A stretch of 64,000 nucleotides of DNA from Amaurobius ferox (taxonomy: Eukaryota; Arthropoda; Arachnida; Araneae; Amaurobiidae). Where the stretch lies: assembly GCA_951213105.1 (NCBI GenBank), contig OX578145.1:14746534-14810533 (forward strand). Direction: 5' to 3'. The stretch's first letter is position 1; the number at the start of each line of letters is the position of its first letter. Positions 26,160 to 38,282 of the stretch are shown piece after piece. Below the pieces are notes generated by a model. The model had not been told where the DNA came from. It saw nothing but the letters and a program-made list of their open reading frames with translations, and did not search any database. A program made the translations under genes and the position numbers.

Positions 26160-27425
26160 TAACAGTATTACACATTGCGTTGTTTGCCGCTATTGTCTGT
26201 TAGCACGACAACTGCCGTAAAAATGACTTTATCCAAATTAAGTTTCAGTATGTTGTTCAGACGGTCTGTGGGACGTATGGGAATATAAATGAGTAATATC
26301 ATAAAATTAGTTTGGATTGAGCCCGGGATGAAAAAATGAAATACATTGAACCCTATGGGACCTGATGTTTCAAACAATTTTTAAGCGAATTTACAATTCA
26401 CAAACTGCTTCCAAAATTTTAGGAAATATTCAAATTATCCCATAAAATATATAAAAAGAATTTCAGCAAAATATTTTCAGCGGTTTTTTAAATAAAAATT
26501 AAGATAATAATTACACCTTTTATATGAAGAGATTACTTGACCATTATACGACGAGGTCACGTGAACCACTTTAAAATAAAATATGGCATCCATCTTGTGC
26601 AAAATCATAATTTTTTAAGTTTTTTTAAAATCATATTTAGTGTTGCATCCGCCCAAAACCGCTTTATTTTTGCTTAAATTCTGTGCATCTACATACTGAA
26701 ACAACGCAATTACAATATATTTGAGTTTAAATAATCATCCAAATTTGAGTATTTATACAACGAAGCCTAATTTTCACTTATGGAGAGTGTCAATACCAAA
26801 AGATGTAGAATGAGTATTTTAAGAATTGCTGCATTTCTTTAACGCAAAACAATTTAGCTCATGGAGTTTGCAATATAGCTGATATGAATTAAATATTCAT
26901 TGATTTTAGACGATTTTTTCGATGAAGTTTTAAGCATAGTGTTTAATTACTTGTACCTCCATGGTCTTAAGTTTTTAAATAAAATAAATTATTATAGTAC
27001 TGTGATGAATGATATGAATGGAAAACGGTTTATGAATGAAATGCTGCTTTTATAGAGAGAACGAGGCGTGTCATATTTCGATGATGTCATTTGAACAAAT
27101 TTCATTTGTTTTGGATGAAGTTTTCGAATATAATAAATTATTGTAGTATTGTGATAATTTTAAAAATATTATCGAGGAATGAATCCCATTTTAAAAAATG
27201 TTAAAATCAGGCAATTAATATTTCAATACCGTCATTTGAATAAAGTTCATTTGTTTACGATGACTTTTTAAGTTTTCAAATCTGATAAATTAATGTAGTA
27301 TTGTGATAATTTTAAAAATGTTACCGAGTAATGTATTGCGTTTTAGAGATGTTTAAATAAAATTTCATTGAAGTTGGAAAGTGTTTCATAATTAATGCTT
27401 TATGCATGATTGATCGTTCTTGATT
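26160..27425 (+). mobile_element. Family D repeat, plus orientation, left end worn
   Basis: Enters at CTGTTAGCACGACAACTGCC (the post-GTCT region), runs through AACCCTATGGGACCTGATG and the long AT-rich body, and ends ATTAATGCTTTATGCATGATT near 27410. The terminal hairpin and GTCT tract are lost or reduced to a few bases here. Confidence 0.5.
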
Positions 27426-27519
27426 ATCTTCAGTGCGAGTTCCGGTAATATAATATTAATTAACATGATGCTACTCAATTATTTGCACCATTGTTAACTT
27501 TTACAAATAAAATCATTTA

Positions 27520-28330
27520 TTCAGAACATTATCTTAATTATTAAATCTATTGCAACAATTAGTATCTTGTGGAGGAGAGTTGACGTGGGAGACCAATTAC
27601 GTAAAAAAGGCCTAAACTGCATTAATGACCGTCTATAATACTTAACTCGCACATATCTGCTGGTTGTCTTTAGACCACAGCTCGTACTTTGTTTCGGTTG
27701 CATCTCAGACTCTGCTGTTGAAGTTCTCTTAGGACATGGACATTTCGTTTCTGTCTCACTCGTCGAAGTGTATCTCAGGGAATTTCTGTAGTATATCTAC
27801 GGAATCATTATGGCATTCTGCTCTCTTGCTGGAACTATTTTGCTCTGCAGCACTTAATTCAATCTTGATCACTGCTCTCTCATTGTATTCTCGTATCTCA
27901 ATTCAATCTCTAGAACTTTCCATATATTGCTACCTCTTTTCGCCTGAGGTCTGACACGCCTCTTTGGCTCCTTTCTGGTAGGTCGGACGGTCTGGGTCTC
28001 AACAACAACAACGCCTCTTTGGCTCTGATTGGTCGACCTTGGGCAACGCCCAGATATCTTGCCTTTGGTAACATTTTTAACCACTCTCATGGCTTCGCCT
28101 CAGCATCTCATATTTATTGTCTAGCTGACCTCTCGGGTCAAGGTGCAATAATACTGGCGTCTTTATGTCTGATGCATTGTTTGCCATTGGAGAAAACTGT
28201 AAATAAAGAACATAAAACTGTCTCACCTAACTCTGGTGTGAAATCAATTCCTGCACTTTTTCTGGTCTCATTTTATATCATTGGCATTTTCAATGAAGAT
28301 ATAAACTTAGGGTTAGCAAATACCTCCATG
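27520..28330 (+). other. Pyrimidine-rich, GC-richer island; possible solo LTR or old retroelement
   Basis: Composition differs sharply from both flanks (CT-rich plus strand, GTAAATAAAGAACATAAAAC near 28200 as a polyadenylation-like signal). It hosts the 40-bp SINE insertion. The segment CTGATTGGTCGACC...GCCC (28025-28050) vaguely resembles 41100-41160. LTR identity is a guess: TG/CA ends were not found. Confidence 0.25.
27971..28010 (+). mobile_element. 40-bp 5'-truncated copy of the 5S-SINE tail with perfect 15-bp TSD
   Basis: The insert runs CTTTCTGGTAGGTCGGACGG, then TCTGGGTCTC, then AACAACAACA. It matches the last bases of the SINE at 53.2 kb. It is flanked by identical ACGCCTCTTTGGCTC at 27956-27970 and 28011-28025. 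This is a clean, extremely 5'-truncated target-primed insertion. Confidence 0.75.
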
Positions 28331-28480
28331 GTTTAAGTTTCCAAGTAAAATAAATTATTGCGGTACTGTGATATTTTTTACCTCTAAATGTATCGCACTT
28401 TAGATGTTTAAATAAAATTGCATCTCAGTTGGAAAGTATTTCGTAATCAATGTTTTATATATGATTCATCGTGCTTGTTA
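28318..28480 (+). repeat. Partial family D 3' end
   Basis: TACCTCCATGGTTTAAG through TTGGAAAGTATTTCGTAATC to ATGATTCATCGTGCTTG, corresponding to the end of the D element at 26.9-27.4 kb. Confidence 0.45.
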
Positions 28481-29755
28481 AAAATCTTCTGAGATGTCTG
28501 CAGTAGGCGGCATTCCTGATCGATACGCAGATGGGTGGTGACTAACCGTACATATCATGATTTCCGAAATCGGTACACAGAAGCTGATGAGCGAGCATAT
28601 GACGCTGCAACTACAGTTGGAAGCAACGTGCCAAACTACTGCTCATAGCTTCCATAGGCGTTTACACAAACATTTCGAAAATTGGTGATTAAGGACAAAA
28701 AACGCTTATATAAAAATCAATTAAAAAGTTAATATAACGTTATTTACTCTCATATAACGTTATCAGAAAATTATATATTCATATAATATTATTTACTCTC
28801 AGAAAACGAATCATTCACCAAAGTTATAACGCTGGAAGAAGGGGGGAAATATAGAATTCTAGGAAATTTTCAATTTTCTTAATTTATATTTTAATATGTA
28901 CTGGAACATTTTATCTAAAAGAAACTTGAGTGACGTTCTTAAATGTTTTTCATACTTATTGATTGATTACATAATTTAATTTAATAACGTAAATCATTAC
29001 TGGAACCTCATTGTTCATGATTCAACATCCTTACTCTTTACTGTTCTACTCATAGAAATACATCATGCTTATATAAAACTTTTCTTGCATTCTCACGAGG
29101 AACAAATTTTTCTAAGCCTTTTACTTTATTTTAATTTATCGACATTTTATTTGATCTTTTTTTGATCCGTTTGATTTTTGTGATCAATAATATATCTTTT
29201 CTGATGAATATTCCACCACATTCTGACATCACTACTGTTCGGTCTATTTACTTGCGAAAAAGGAGCATTCTGAACCAAAATTTAAAATTTATATGGGAGT
29301 AAAAAATGTTAGAAATTTCATCTTTTAAAATGATATCTAAAATTGCTTCGGGTAATAATTATTAACCTTAATATTTATGAATTTATGAATGGATTTTACT
29401 GCTACATTTCTTATAACCTTTCCATACAAATACTAAACATTCTTCAATACAATTTGAATAAAATTACTTATTCACTTTTTAAAATCTGGAAAAATATTAT
29501 AGTAAAATAATACACTACAAATTTTTTATGGCTAAAATTTTCTCAGTCATAAGAACGACTTTTCTCTTCCTGCCGCATATCTCATTTTTCCTACGCTAAT
29601 CTATGGAAAATAGGCCCAAACTCTAGTTTGTTTATTTCTTATTTATCCCGATGTTTTTTACAGAGTACAGATGTAGAAAATATTATTTTGTGCTTTTTTT
29701 GTTTTTTTAAATCGATGAAAATAATTAGTAGTATTCCCAATATGTTTGTAAAAAA
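28481..29755. other. AT-rich stretch without a supported feature
   Basis: I see no repeat family of this window, RNA gene or coding frame here. Confidence 0.4.
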
Positions 29756-29757
29756 AT

Positions 29758-30655
29758 CTAATGTGGGCAGCACATGACTTTCCTTATATAATACAAAGAA
29801 TTTACTACTTTTACAGTAAAAAAAAATAGATCATTTTTATAGTAGATACTTATATTCTTTCTAAGATATTGAATTTTAAACAATTAGTCGTCATTTTCAT
29901 TGACTTAGCGTCATTTTTATCAATTTATCAAGATTATCGTTAATTTCGCAACATTTCAAAAAGTCGCCTAGTTGGCGACATTCCACCAAATTCGTCGCCA
30001 AAATCTCGCCAGGCGTTATGGACGGAGAAATAAGTTACTGTTATAGCAGATAAATGACTATTGGCTTTCAAATACAAAAGTATTACTCAAAATATCTTTT
30101 TTCATAAATGGAACGAGCTAGATCCACAAGAATGATGTCACCCAATTTATCACATGATATTAAGTATGAAAAGTAAACATGTTTCTCAAAAGGATATATA
30201 TTTTTTATTTTTATATGACTTTTTCATAATTTTTTTGAAAAATGTGCAATATCTCAAGAACGGTTCATGTTAGCGCTCTAAAATTTATGTCAATCGTTTT
30301 CTAATGAATAATTACATAAAAAATGTCTATTTGCGTAACTTTATTAGAGGTTTCAATTTTTGATGATTTTTTCAAAATTTCACTCGAAAATTTAGGGGGT
30401 TCTGAACATTCAATTGCGTATAAAAACAATAGGCTTCCAGTGTTTACGGATTGTAATTTTTGTACCAAATCCCGGTCGAATCGGTCCATTCGTTCGTTAG
30501 TTATCGTCTCCACAGACTCACTGACACACACACACACACACAGACAGCACTTAAAATGTTCGATTCGTGATCAGGGATGCTTGAAACGTGCTCTCCCGTC
30601 GAAAACGCGAATTCGAATTTTCGACCCCGTCACAATACTTTCCTTAAAGGAGAGT
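29758..30655 (-). mobile_element. Family C repeat, left arm of an inverted pair
   Basis: Starts TGTGGGCAGCACATGACTTT, passes through the GTCGCC short-repeat zone (29965-30012), a CACACACACACACAGACAG tract (30524-30546) and ends CACAATACTTTCCTTAAAGG. The copy at 31045-31865 is its mirror image. Confidence 0.6.
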
Positions 30656-30664
30656 AATAAATGC

Positions 30665-31040
30665 ATTACTCTAAGATATATATATTAACAAGAACCCGCA
30701 ATCATGCATAAAGCATTGATTATGAAACACTTTCTAATTGAAATGCAATTTTATTTAAACATCTCTAAAATGCGATACATTCAACGCTGATATATTTTAC
30801 ATTATTGCAGTACTGCAGTAATTTATTACATTTAAAAACTTAAAACTCCATAAAAAATGAACTTTATTCAAATGACGTCATCGAAATACAAATCGTCTGA
30901 CGCTTTATGTAAAAACAATATTTCATCCATATCAGTTTTATTCCAGACTTCAGAGCTAAATAATTTTGCGTGACAAAAATTCAGCAATTCAAATGCAACT
31001 CATTCAATAATCTCTTGTTAATTTCCTTATAAACATAATA
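30665..31040 (-). repeat. Family D fragment in the spacer of the inverted C pair
   Basis: AATCATGCATAAAGCATTGA followed by sequence complementary to the last part of the D elements. It separates the two C arms. Confidence 0.45.
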
Positions 31041-31044
31041 TATA

Positions 31045-31865
31045 AGGAAAGTATTGTGACGGGGTCGAAAATTCAAATTCGAGTTTTCGACAGGAGAGCA
31101 CGTTTGAAGCATTCCTGATCACGAATCAAACATTTTTGAGGTGATGTCTGTCTGGCTGTGTGTGTGTGTGTGTTTCAGTGAGTCTGTGGAGACGATATCT
31201 CACGAACGAATGGAGCGATTCGAGTGAAATTTGGTACAAAAACCACAATCCGTGAATACTGATAGCCTATTATTTTTAAACACAATCGAAATGGACATTT
31301 CTTATGTAATTTGTCCTTAGAAAACAATCGCCATAAACTTTCGAACGCTAGCATGAACCGTTCTCAAGACATCGCACATTTTTCAAATAAATTTATAAAA
31401 AAAATCCCATAAATTAGAAAAAATATCAATTTCTGAGAAACATATTCACTTTTCATATGTAATATCATGCGATAAATTTGTTGACATCATTCTCGCGGAT
31501 CTAGCTCGTTCCATTCATGACAAAAGGTACTTTGAGTAATACTTTTGTATTTGAACGCCAATAGTTATTTATCTGCTATAAGAATAATTTATTTCCATGT
31601 CCATAACACTTGGCGAGATTTTGGCGACGAATTTGGCGGAATGTCGCCAACTTGGTGACTTTTTGAAATGTTGCCAAATTAACCAAAATATTGCCAAATG
31701 GATAAAAATGTCGCTAAATCAATGAAAATGACGACTAATTGTCGAAAATGCCATATCGTGGAAAGAATATACGTATCTACTATAAGAAAACCTATTTTTT
31801 TAACTGTAAGTGTAGTAAATTCATTTTATTATATAAGGAAAGTCATGTGTTGCCCACATGAGTTA
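31045..31865 (+). mobile_element. Family C repeat, right arm of the inverted pair
   Basis: AAGGAAAGTATTGTGACGGG start, GTGATGTCTGTCTGGCTG with a GT run (31141-31172), a short-repeat zone rich in TTGGCGA/TCGCCAA (31610-31740), and end GGAAAGTCATGTGTTGCCC at 31860. Directly joined to a D segment (31866-32100). Confidence 0.6.
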
Positions 31866-32100
31866 ATTTTAATTTTCATTTAAAAACTACCAAATGAATT
31901 TTGCTGAAATTTCTTTCATATATTTTATGGGATAATTTGAATATTTTCTAAAACTTTCGAAGCAATTTGTGAATTTTAAATTCGCTGAAAAATGCTTGAA
32001 AAATTAGATCTCATAGGGTTCAATATATTTCAGTTTTTTAACCTGGATTCAATCCAAAACTAATTGGGTGATATTATTTATTTACATTCCGCCATATGTC
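31866..32100 (-). repeat. Family D segment joined to C copy
   Basis: TTAATTTTAATTTTCATTTA through GGGTTCAATATATTTCAG to CCGCCATATGTCCCACA. The C/D junction sequence is the same as near 5045. Confidence 0.5.
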
Positions 32101-32153
32101 CCACAAACCGTCTCATAAAATTACTATTTTTACTGATAAAAACCTTTAAACTT

Positions 32154-32375
32154 TTATTCGCTTTTCTTGCGAACTCCAGAGATGTATCTAAGCTGTACGA
32201 GATTTCCAGCTTGTGACACACATGTTGGTGCTGTGACCGTCGTCCGTATCCCAATTTCAAAGAGGAATCCCCATACATTTACAAATTTCTGTTGTAGTTT
32301 GATATCCATCTTAGTAGAGAATAAAAAATTAATTAAGTTCTTAAGGTCCTGTTCGTCATAAGTTTCAACAACCAT
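32154..32375 (-). CDS. Short open frame of unknown status
   Basis: A 73-codon minus-strand frame with balanced composition. It starts MVVETYDEQDLKNLINFLFS and later reads TTVTAPTCVSQAGN, less AT-biased than typical chance frames nearby. No family recognised. It ends just before a family D segment and may be a stray exon or a decayed gene piece. A second frame overlaps it on the same strand (32278-32078). Confidence 0.2.
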   Translation of the reverse strand: MVVETYDEQDLKNLINFLFSTKMDIKLQQKFVNVWGFLFEIGIRTTVTAPTCVSQAGNLVQLRYISGVRKKSE

Positions 32376-32379
32376 TCAC

Positions 32380-35100
32380 ATTCGACAAAAAACATTTAAA
32401 ATCGTTTTTTAAATTTAGAATAAGCAGTATCATTGGACCTTTCTACCGAAGTTAAACATTTGGCACGTCAACAACGCGAAAGTAATAGATACACAGAGGT
32501 AAACGGGAGAGGGTACCAACTGGCACATTCATACGGAACATAAAATATTTTCCAGCTCTCAGTACTGATTAATGAAGACACATTTGAAATTAGTTATGGA
32601 AATGACTCAGAAAATCAAAACTTTAAACACAACAGAACCAAATAAAAGTGTAATAAGTCAGCAGTATACTCACCTATAATTCACAACCAAAAGTTAACTA
32701 CACGTGATAGATGACAGGTTTTCAAAAGCGAAATCTTTGTTAACATTTCGTAGCGGAAACGAATATTCACATTTTGGAGACTAACATTTGGAAATTACTA
32801 TTTATTTTCAGGGTCAAAAATGATGTGAAAGAAATTTAACAAAATATTCACAATTTAAATATGCCTAGTGCCAGTTTTCTTTATACGCCTAGTGCATGTG
32901 TGCAATGGTTATTGATAACTTATAACCCTTTTCCACCGTGTAAACGGTCGGACCTCAAAGAGAAGATACTTTACCAAAGTAAAGCTCTTTTGCTTTTCCT
33001 TATCACATTTTAAATACAAAGTAAATTAGCGCCTTTACCTAGAAAATACTAATCCAAGTTCAAAAGATCACGCCGCTCATAAGATGGTGAGGTTACCCAC
33101 TCCTGGTCTTCTACTAATAGACCTGAAAATTCCCCCTTCAGGTCTAAAAGATGAGAGGGAGTTACACTGGAAATCCTAATTTTAAATGGATTTTAAGTTC
33201 TTAGGAAGTGATTTCTATATAAAAATGGCAAATGATTTCCGCAACCGCTAAAACAGGTATATTTCACCTTCTTATCGAATGTATCCAGTTAATGAAACAT
33301 TTCTATGTTAGAATAATGTGGCAATTTACTAATGTTTGTCGACAGAAAACCTGTTTATAGCAAATGATGAGATATATATGGGTACTACTCATTTATTAAA
33401 AACATTATGATTACAACATTCCAGAAAATGATATAAAATCCATCTTTGAAGTTTTAGAAATATGTTTAACTTTTTGTTGAATAATTAGTGGTAAGAAGCC
33501 GTTGATATTAATATAGAATGGAAATATTTACCTCCCTTGTGTCTTACTTACTCACAACCCCTTACAGCTATGAGGTCCTCTTGGTTGTGCCTCAAAAGCT
33601 CCATACTCTAGGTGCAGATGTTTCAGTTGCAACTTTTTTTCACATGAAAGACAGCTAAAACAGTCTTAATAGGAGGATAATTAAGGTATTTTTGAAGAAT
33701 ACAAAATTCTCAAAAGTGCAACTATAATATATCTCCTGAAATAGGTAAAAGGTTTGTTTCTTAGAACAGGGATCTCAAACTAATACAGCAAACCGTAGAA
33801 AAATTTGATTAAACCGAACTTTATATGTGTGGAAACAGGGTACCATCAACGTAACTATATAAAAAGAAATATATATTACAATTCGCGTGATTTGTACACT
33901 ACAAATTTAGATTAAGTCTTTTAACAAAGCCATTTCCAATGGTATTTAATATAGAAAGATTCCCCAAAATTATGGTTGCCTAAGTTTGAGATCTCCTTCC
34001 AAGAAGCAAAATATTCCTTATATCGGTGTTTCTCAACCACTAGGGCTTCAAGAATATTTTATTGTGAGGTATGCGGAAGCAATTAGCAAAATGAATCTGT
34101 ACCCAATAAGGGTTAGATGTTGATCGGTGACATATACACTCACTTTCCAAAAGTATATACATTCATAGCAAATTGAATTACAGTCGCGAAACTCAGCATT
34201 CAAATGTCGTTATGAACATTCTGGGACGGAAATGGTAGTCTTCTCAGAATACCACGGACTTAACCTGATTAGTTGCATCATTTGTGGCCGAATGTTCCGC
34301 AGAGGGACATAAGCAATTAAATCGACTGCATGCCGCACCGAATATCGGCTTTTATAGCTGCCAGAGTAGGATTTACCATTTACTAAAATATCATATTCTT
34401 TTTGCCACCATTTCCTAATAAAACGTTACTTTGTTCCCAAATTCTCATCTTTTGCATATCTCCTGACACGATACATGCATGCCGAGTTTCAAGGCTGTAG
34501 CTCAATTTCTTACGGGTGCGTGTATATTTTTATAACAGAGTGTATTTGGGACTACATTGCAAATTTCCAGAAGAAAAGAAAAACATTTTATACAACTACC
34601 TCTGACATGGTCATAACACCCGGCAGTAGGATGTGTTTCCAATAGTTTAGAATCGGGGAAATATCTCTTTTGGAATTGAAGCCAATTATCAACAGGGTTT
34701 ATGCCTATGAACCGTGCCTTACAGCTACGTTCAGTCTGAGTTCAATGTTCTGAGAATTGCTGCCTTTTGTGTAATGTGACGGATTTTTTGCACTAGTTAC
34801 CACAAAGGCAAAATTGAGAAATGGTGGTAAATAACAAGTTTTTTGACTGCCATTCCAGTGATGGCTATTCGATGCTCATACGTCCTAATAAATTCTTCTA
34901 TATTCTTTTAAAGGTCTTGTAAAACTAATGCGCAGAACTGTCTAGAAGAAATTACATATTATTCAACAATGGTGACATAAAATAACAAAAAGTGACCCGC
35001 GTTCTTTGTGTTCTACTTTCTAAAAAGTTGCAAATAATGAACGGTTATTATGAGAGGGTATAAATAATTAGTACAAGAGTAGTCATCAGTAACTTTTAAG
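32380..35100. other. AT-rich stretch, no repeat family or gene identified
   Basis: Long, apparently single-copy DNA within this window. No frame, splice pattern, RNA gene or terminal repeats could be supported. Confidence 0.4.
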
Positions 35101-35109
35101 AAAATTTTT

Positions 35110-35530
35110 AGTTGAGAAACACCTTTTTGAGGCACTTAAACCCCTCCACCACGATAAGGTCGGGACCTCGTCGGAGGGGACCCCCCACCCCCCTCCCCTT
35201 ATCCCTAACACCCTATCAACGACATCAAGATATCAACAAACCTAACAAATATACCTCGGAAATGCAACAGACAACAACGCTAGTAACTCAACAGACACTA
35301 AAACCTATTTCTCAGACTCCTATTCTAATGCATCCAACCCTAACCGACAAAAGACACCAACCGAGCCAGAACAACCGACACCGCAACACAAGAATAGATG
35401 CAAAACCAACCTGAAAACAAGAAGAAGCAGAACTTAAGAACCAAAATGAATTAAAAAAAATCCTGACCCAATACCAATGAGCCAAGAAAAGAAACTGTAC
35501 GCAGATCTGGAAACCTTATAGCACACAGAA
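35110..35530 (+). pseudogene. A/C-rich, T-poor block; possible decayed retroelement gag-like frame
   Basis: Plus strand almost lacks T from 35145 to 35470, unlike all neighbours. Shifting between frames gives hydrophilic Asn/Thr/Ser/Pro/Gln-rich peptides, later EAELKNQNELKKILTQYQ before a stop. That composition resembles the N-terminal ORF1 region of non-LTR retrotransposons, but no zinc knuckle or other domain is visible. Confidence 0.25.
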
Positions 35531-35534
35531 ACTA

Positions 35535-35815
35535 TTGCAGAAGACTATTTTAACAGTATCATTTCAATTACCGACTATTTTATATTATCCTAGCAGCTAT
35601 TGTAGGTACTATTATTTAACTATTGAATTCAGTATTGTTTATGAAACAAACTATTGAATGCGCTATTGCTTCATTCAGCTCTATAGATTTTACTATTGCA
35701 TAGAATCAAACTATTGAATGTAATATTGTTTGTAAAACGGAGTATTGAAATTTTTACTATTGACTATTGAGATGACTATTGCCGGTTTACTGACTATTTT
35801 AGATTATGACAATCT
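35535..35815 (+). repeat. Degenerate ACTATTG-type short repeats
   Basis: ACTATTGAATG, GCTATTGC, ACTATTGCATAGAA and similar words recur every 10-40 bp. Directly follows the A/C-rich block, so it could be a 3' tail region of the same element. Confidence 0.4.
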
Positions 35816-36234
35816 TAGTACTTCAATTTAAATTATATAAATTTTGAATTTCAGGCCGAAACGGAAATGCAGTTCCTCCTCAGTTCATAATTTGTATAGT
35901 TTCTTCACATTGTATTATAACATAAAACAAGCTTTCAATTTTCTTGAAAACTACGTCATTAAATAATGTTGACGGATCCAGTTATAAATGATTCATGGAA
36001 AGTTACATAATAACATAAAACAGGGTATGAACTGAAGATGAACAGCATAAGAAATTTTCAATGCACTTAGATTAAAACAGGATACCTTTATTAAGCATGC
36101 AAATGGTATCCTTTAAGAATTTACTTTTTGCACTCATTTCTGAGTGATGGCCAAATGATATTTTAAAAGTTGCAGTAGACATTCGGTATGAGCCATGTAT
36201 GTTTATCTTTGCAAACGTTTAATATTATTTTCGG

Positions 36235-36470
36235 AGTGGAGGGATGGTCCAGTGATTAAGGGGCGAGGATTGTACTCGGAGGAGCTGCCCAAACTATTAT
36301 TGTGTCTGTATGGAGTACAACTTCGTTATATTAAGGTCGGGGGGCGCTTATTCGTAAATCCTTCCGAGTGGTTGATGGCTGGGGAAGTCAGCACGACTAG
36401 GTTCCGGTCTAAATTGTGTCGCTAAAGACTGTAATATGACCCGTGATCCCCCTGTATTCTGCCGGTGAAA
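36235..36470 (+). mobile_element. Possible tRNA-headed SINE-like fragment
   Basis: A GC-richer block in AT-rich DNA. It has an A-box-like TGGTCCAGTGATTAAGG near 36247 and a stretch GGTTCCGGTCTAAATTG near 36400 that is also found in the body of the 5S-derived SINE. The shared body suggests a related SINE family with a different head. Ends and duplications were not resolved. Confidence 0.35.
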
Positions 36471-36944
36471 CATTGCATGACGACAATAAGGTTCACGTTT
36501 TGGCCATTATCGGCGAATGTTAGAATTTAAAGTGCCATTGGGAAAATATATATTATTTTTACTGCTTGAATTTCGGAGAGATATATAATTCTGTCCAAAA
36601 TACGACTCTATAATTTAGATAGATTTACACGTACTGATCATTCCTGAATGCAAATCATCCCTTCTTTCGACGATGTCTTTGATTGCTTTGTGGTTTGTTT
36701 GATTTTGTAAATAAGAACGTTCTCCTAATTTTTCAATCAATAGGGTTTTAAACTAATTTGATACATTTCATTTGCTTGTTGTTTTTTAAGGAGATAAAAT
36801 TGGCTCAATGATTTCACAGCAGATCTAACCAAGGTTAGGGTCCTCCCTCTTTTTAAGAAAACCGAAGGAAAAACTCTATAGCATATTACAGTTTATTAAA
36901 ATGCTAAGAAATGACCGATGTATATATATTTCTTATTTTTCTTA

Positions 36945-37605
36945 CCGTTCATGGTGATGAATGATGAAAGTATCGAAATCGTGTTAAAAATCAGAATTGA
37001 GTTAAAATTTTAGTTGTCAATGGATCTGAGTGTTTCGGGCATTCTGGAACACGAATACGTTATTTTTAGAGTGCAGTCTCAGTGTGTGTCCGTCAGTGCA
37101 ACATTCGTATCTATTTTAGTTCAAAATCTATTTGACGAAATTTCCCCCAAATTGGGTAAACGAATCACACGTGTCTTACGCTGGTGTTAATTAGATTTGA
37201 ATATGCGTTTTGGAAAAATAGAACATATCTTTTTTTTCAGAAATGGCTTCCAAAAATCATTAAAATCTAAAACGGAAGACTCAATATACTGAAATGTATT
37301 CAGAAAATGCTTGTTTCTTATGTAATTTTGGATACCGTAACCATTTAATCTGTTCCCATTACTCTATGAAAAATCGTTTTCGATATTTCAATGATTTCGA
37401 AATATTTCAATTTTGTTTTAATTTTTGTGAGGTGACGACATTTCGATAGGTCGCTAAATGAAAAAGAAAATATTTTCAGATTGTAATTGGATGTAAATTT
37501 GGAAAATGAATGCTTGTGCAAATGAACTCAATTCAATGGATAGTGAAAGAAATGAAAACATGATTTCGAGTCTGTAAGGAAAGTCATGTGCTTCACGTTT
37601 TTTAC
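36945..37605 (+). mobile_element. Old, diverged family A copy
   Basis: Recognisable in order: a worn hairpin region, a decayed GTGTGTCCGTCAGTGCAAC tract at ~37084, a CTGGTGTTAATTAGATTTG monomer motif, and a GGAAAGTCATGTGCTTCAC end at ~37580. It is far more mutated than the 3-12 kb copies, so the family has had more than one wave. Confidence 0.45.
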
Positions 37606-37692
37606 AGGTTTTTATTGGTTTTTTATACAAAGAAATCCTCTGCTTTTTCTGGATCCCCACTTTGTCTTTCGTGCGACTTGTGTTTGAATATT

Positions 37693-38005
37693 ATACAATC
37701 ATTTTCATAAGTTTCAATATAACGGAAATTAATTTTCATAAGTTTCATTATAAGGAAATTCATTCATTTTCATAAATTTAATTTTGAGGAAATTCATGTT
37801 CCTATGTTTAATTTTAAGGAAATTAATTTTGATGTGTTTAATTTTAAGGAGAAATTCATTTTTATATCTTTAATTTATAAGTAAATTTATTTTCATATGT
37901 TTAATTTATAAGTAAATTTATTTTCATATGTTTAATTTTAAGGATATTCATTTTCATAAGTATAAATTTAAGGAAATTCTATTTCATAAGTTTCATTTTA
38001 AGTGA
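37693..38005. repeat. 31-bp minisatellite downstream of the gene's poly(A) sites
   Basis: About ten degenerate copies of TTTTCATATGTTTAATTT plus AAGGAAATTCA-like sequence. Two consecutive 31-bp copies near 37880-37940 are identical. Confidence 0.6.
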
Positions 38006-38046
38006 GTTTCAATTTTAAGCAACAGTTAAATATGTGCGTGTACCTT

Positions 38047-38061
38047 TTTATTCATTTTATT
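38047..38061 (-). terminator. Polyadenylation signals of the four-exon gene
   Basis: Two AATAAA hexamers on the minus strand at 38061-38056 and 38052-38047, about 160 nt after the stop codon. They give a short 3' UTR for the gene. Confidence 0.6.
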
Positions 38062-38216
38062 TTGTATTCAAGAGATGAGAAACCATGGATGACACCGGAT
38101 GTCTACACCAACTTTGCACTAAAAACTAACTTAAAATCTTAAAAAATATATATAGTAATACTTAAAAATACTAAAATAAATTTCAAAGTTCTAAAAATTA
38201 AGTATATCACCATCAT

Positions 38217-38282
38217 TCAGCAGGTAGGGCCGTACTCCGGAGGCTTGTCATAAAGAATGGAAGTGCTGGGAAATTTCTTCAT
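38217..38282 (-). CDS. Coding exon 4 (C-terminus and stop)
   Basis: 66 nt after the acceptor TTTCTATTTTCAG, phase 0. It encodes residues 109-129, starting MKKFPSTSILYDKPP and ending YGPTC, then TGA at 38219-38217. The terminal cysteine is the fourth of the protein. Intron 3 is 3.5 kb, so a small skipped or alternative phase-0 exon inside it cannot be excluded. Confidence 0.72.
   Translation of the reverse strand: MKKFPSTSILYDKPPEYGPTC

Noticed and set aside
27869..28336. Open frames on both strands around 28 kb as a gene
   Set aside because: They span the 40-bp SINE insertion and have no splice sites or motifs; composition, not coding, keeps them open.
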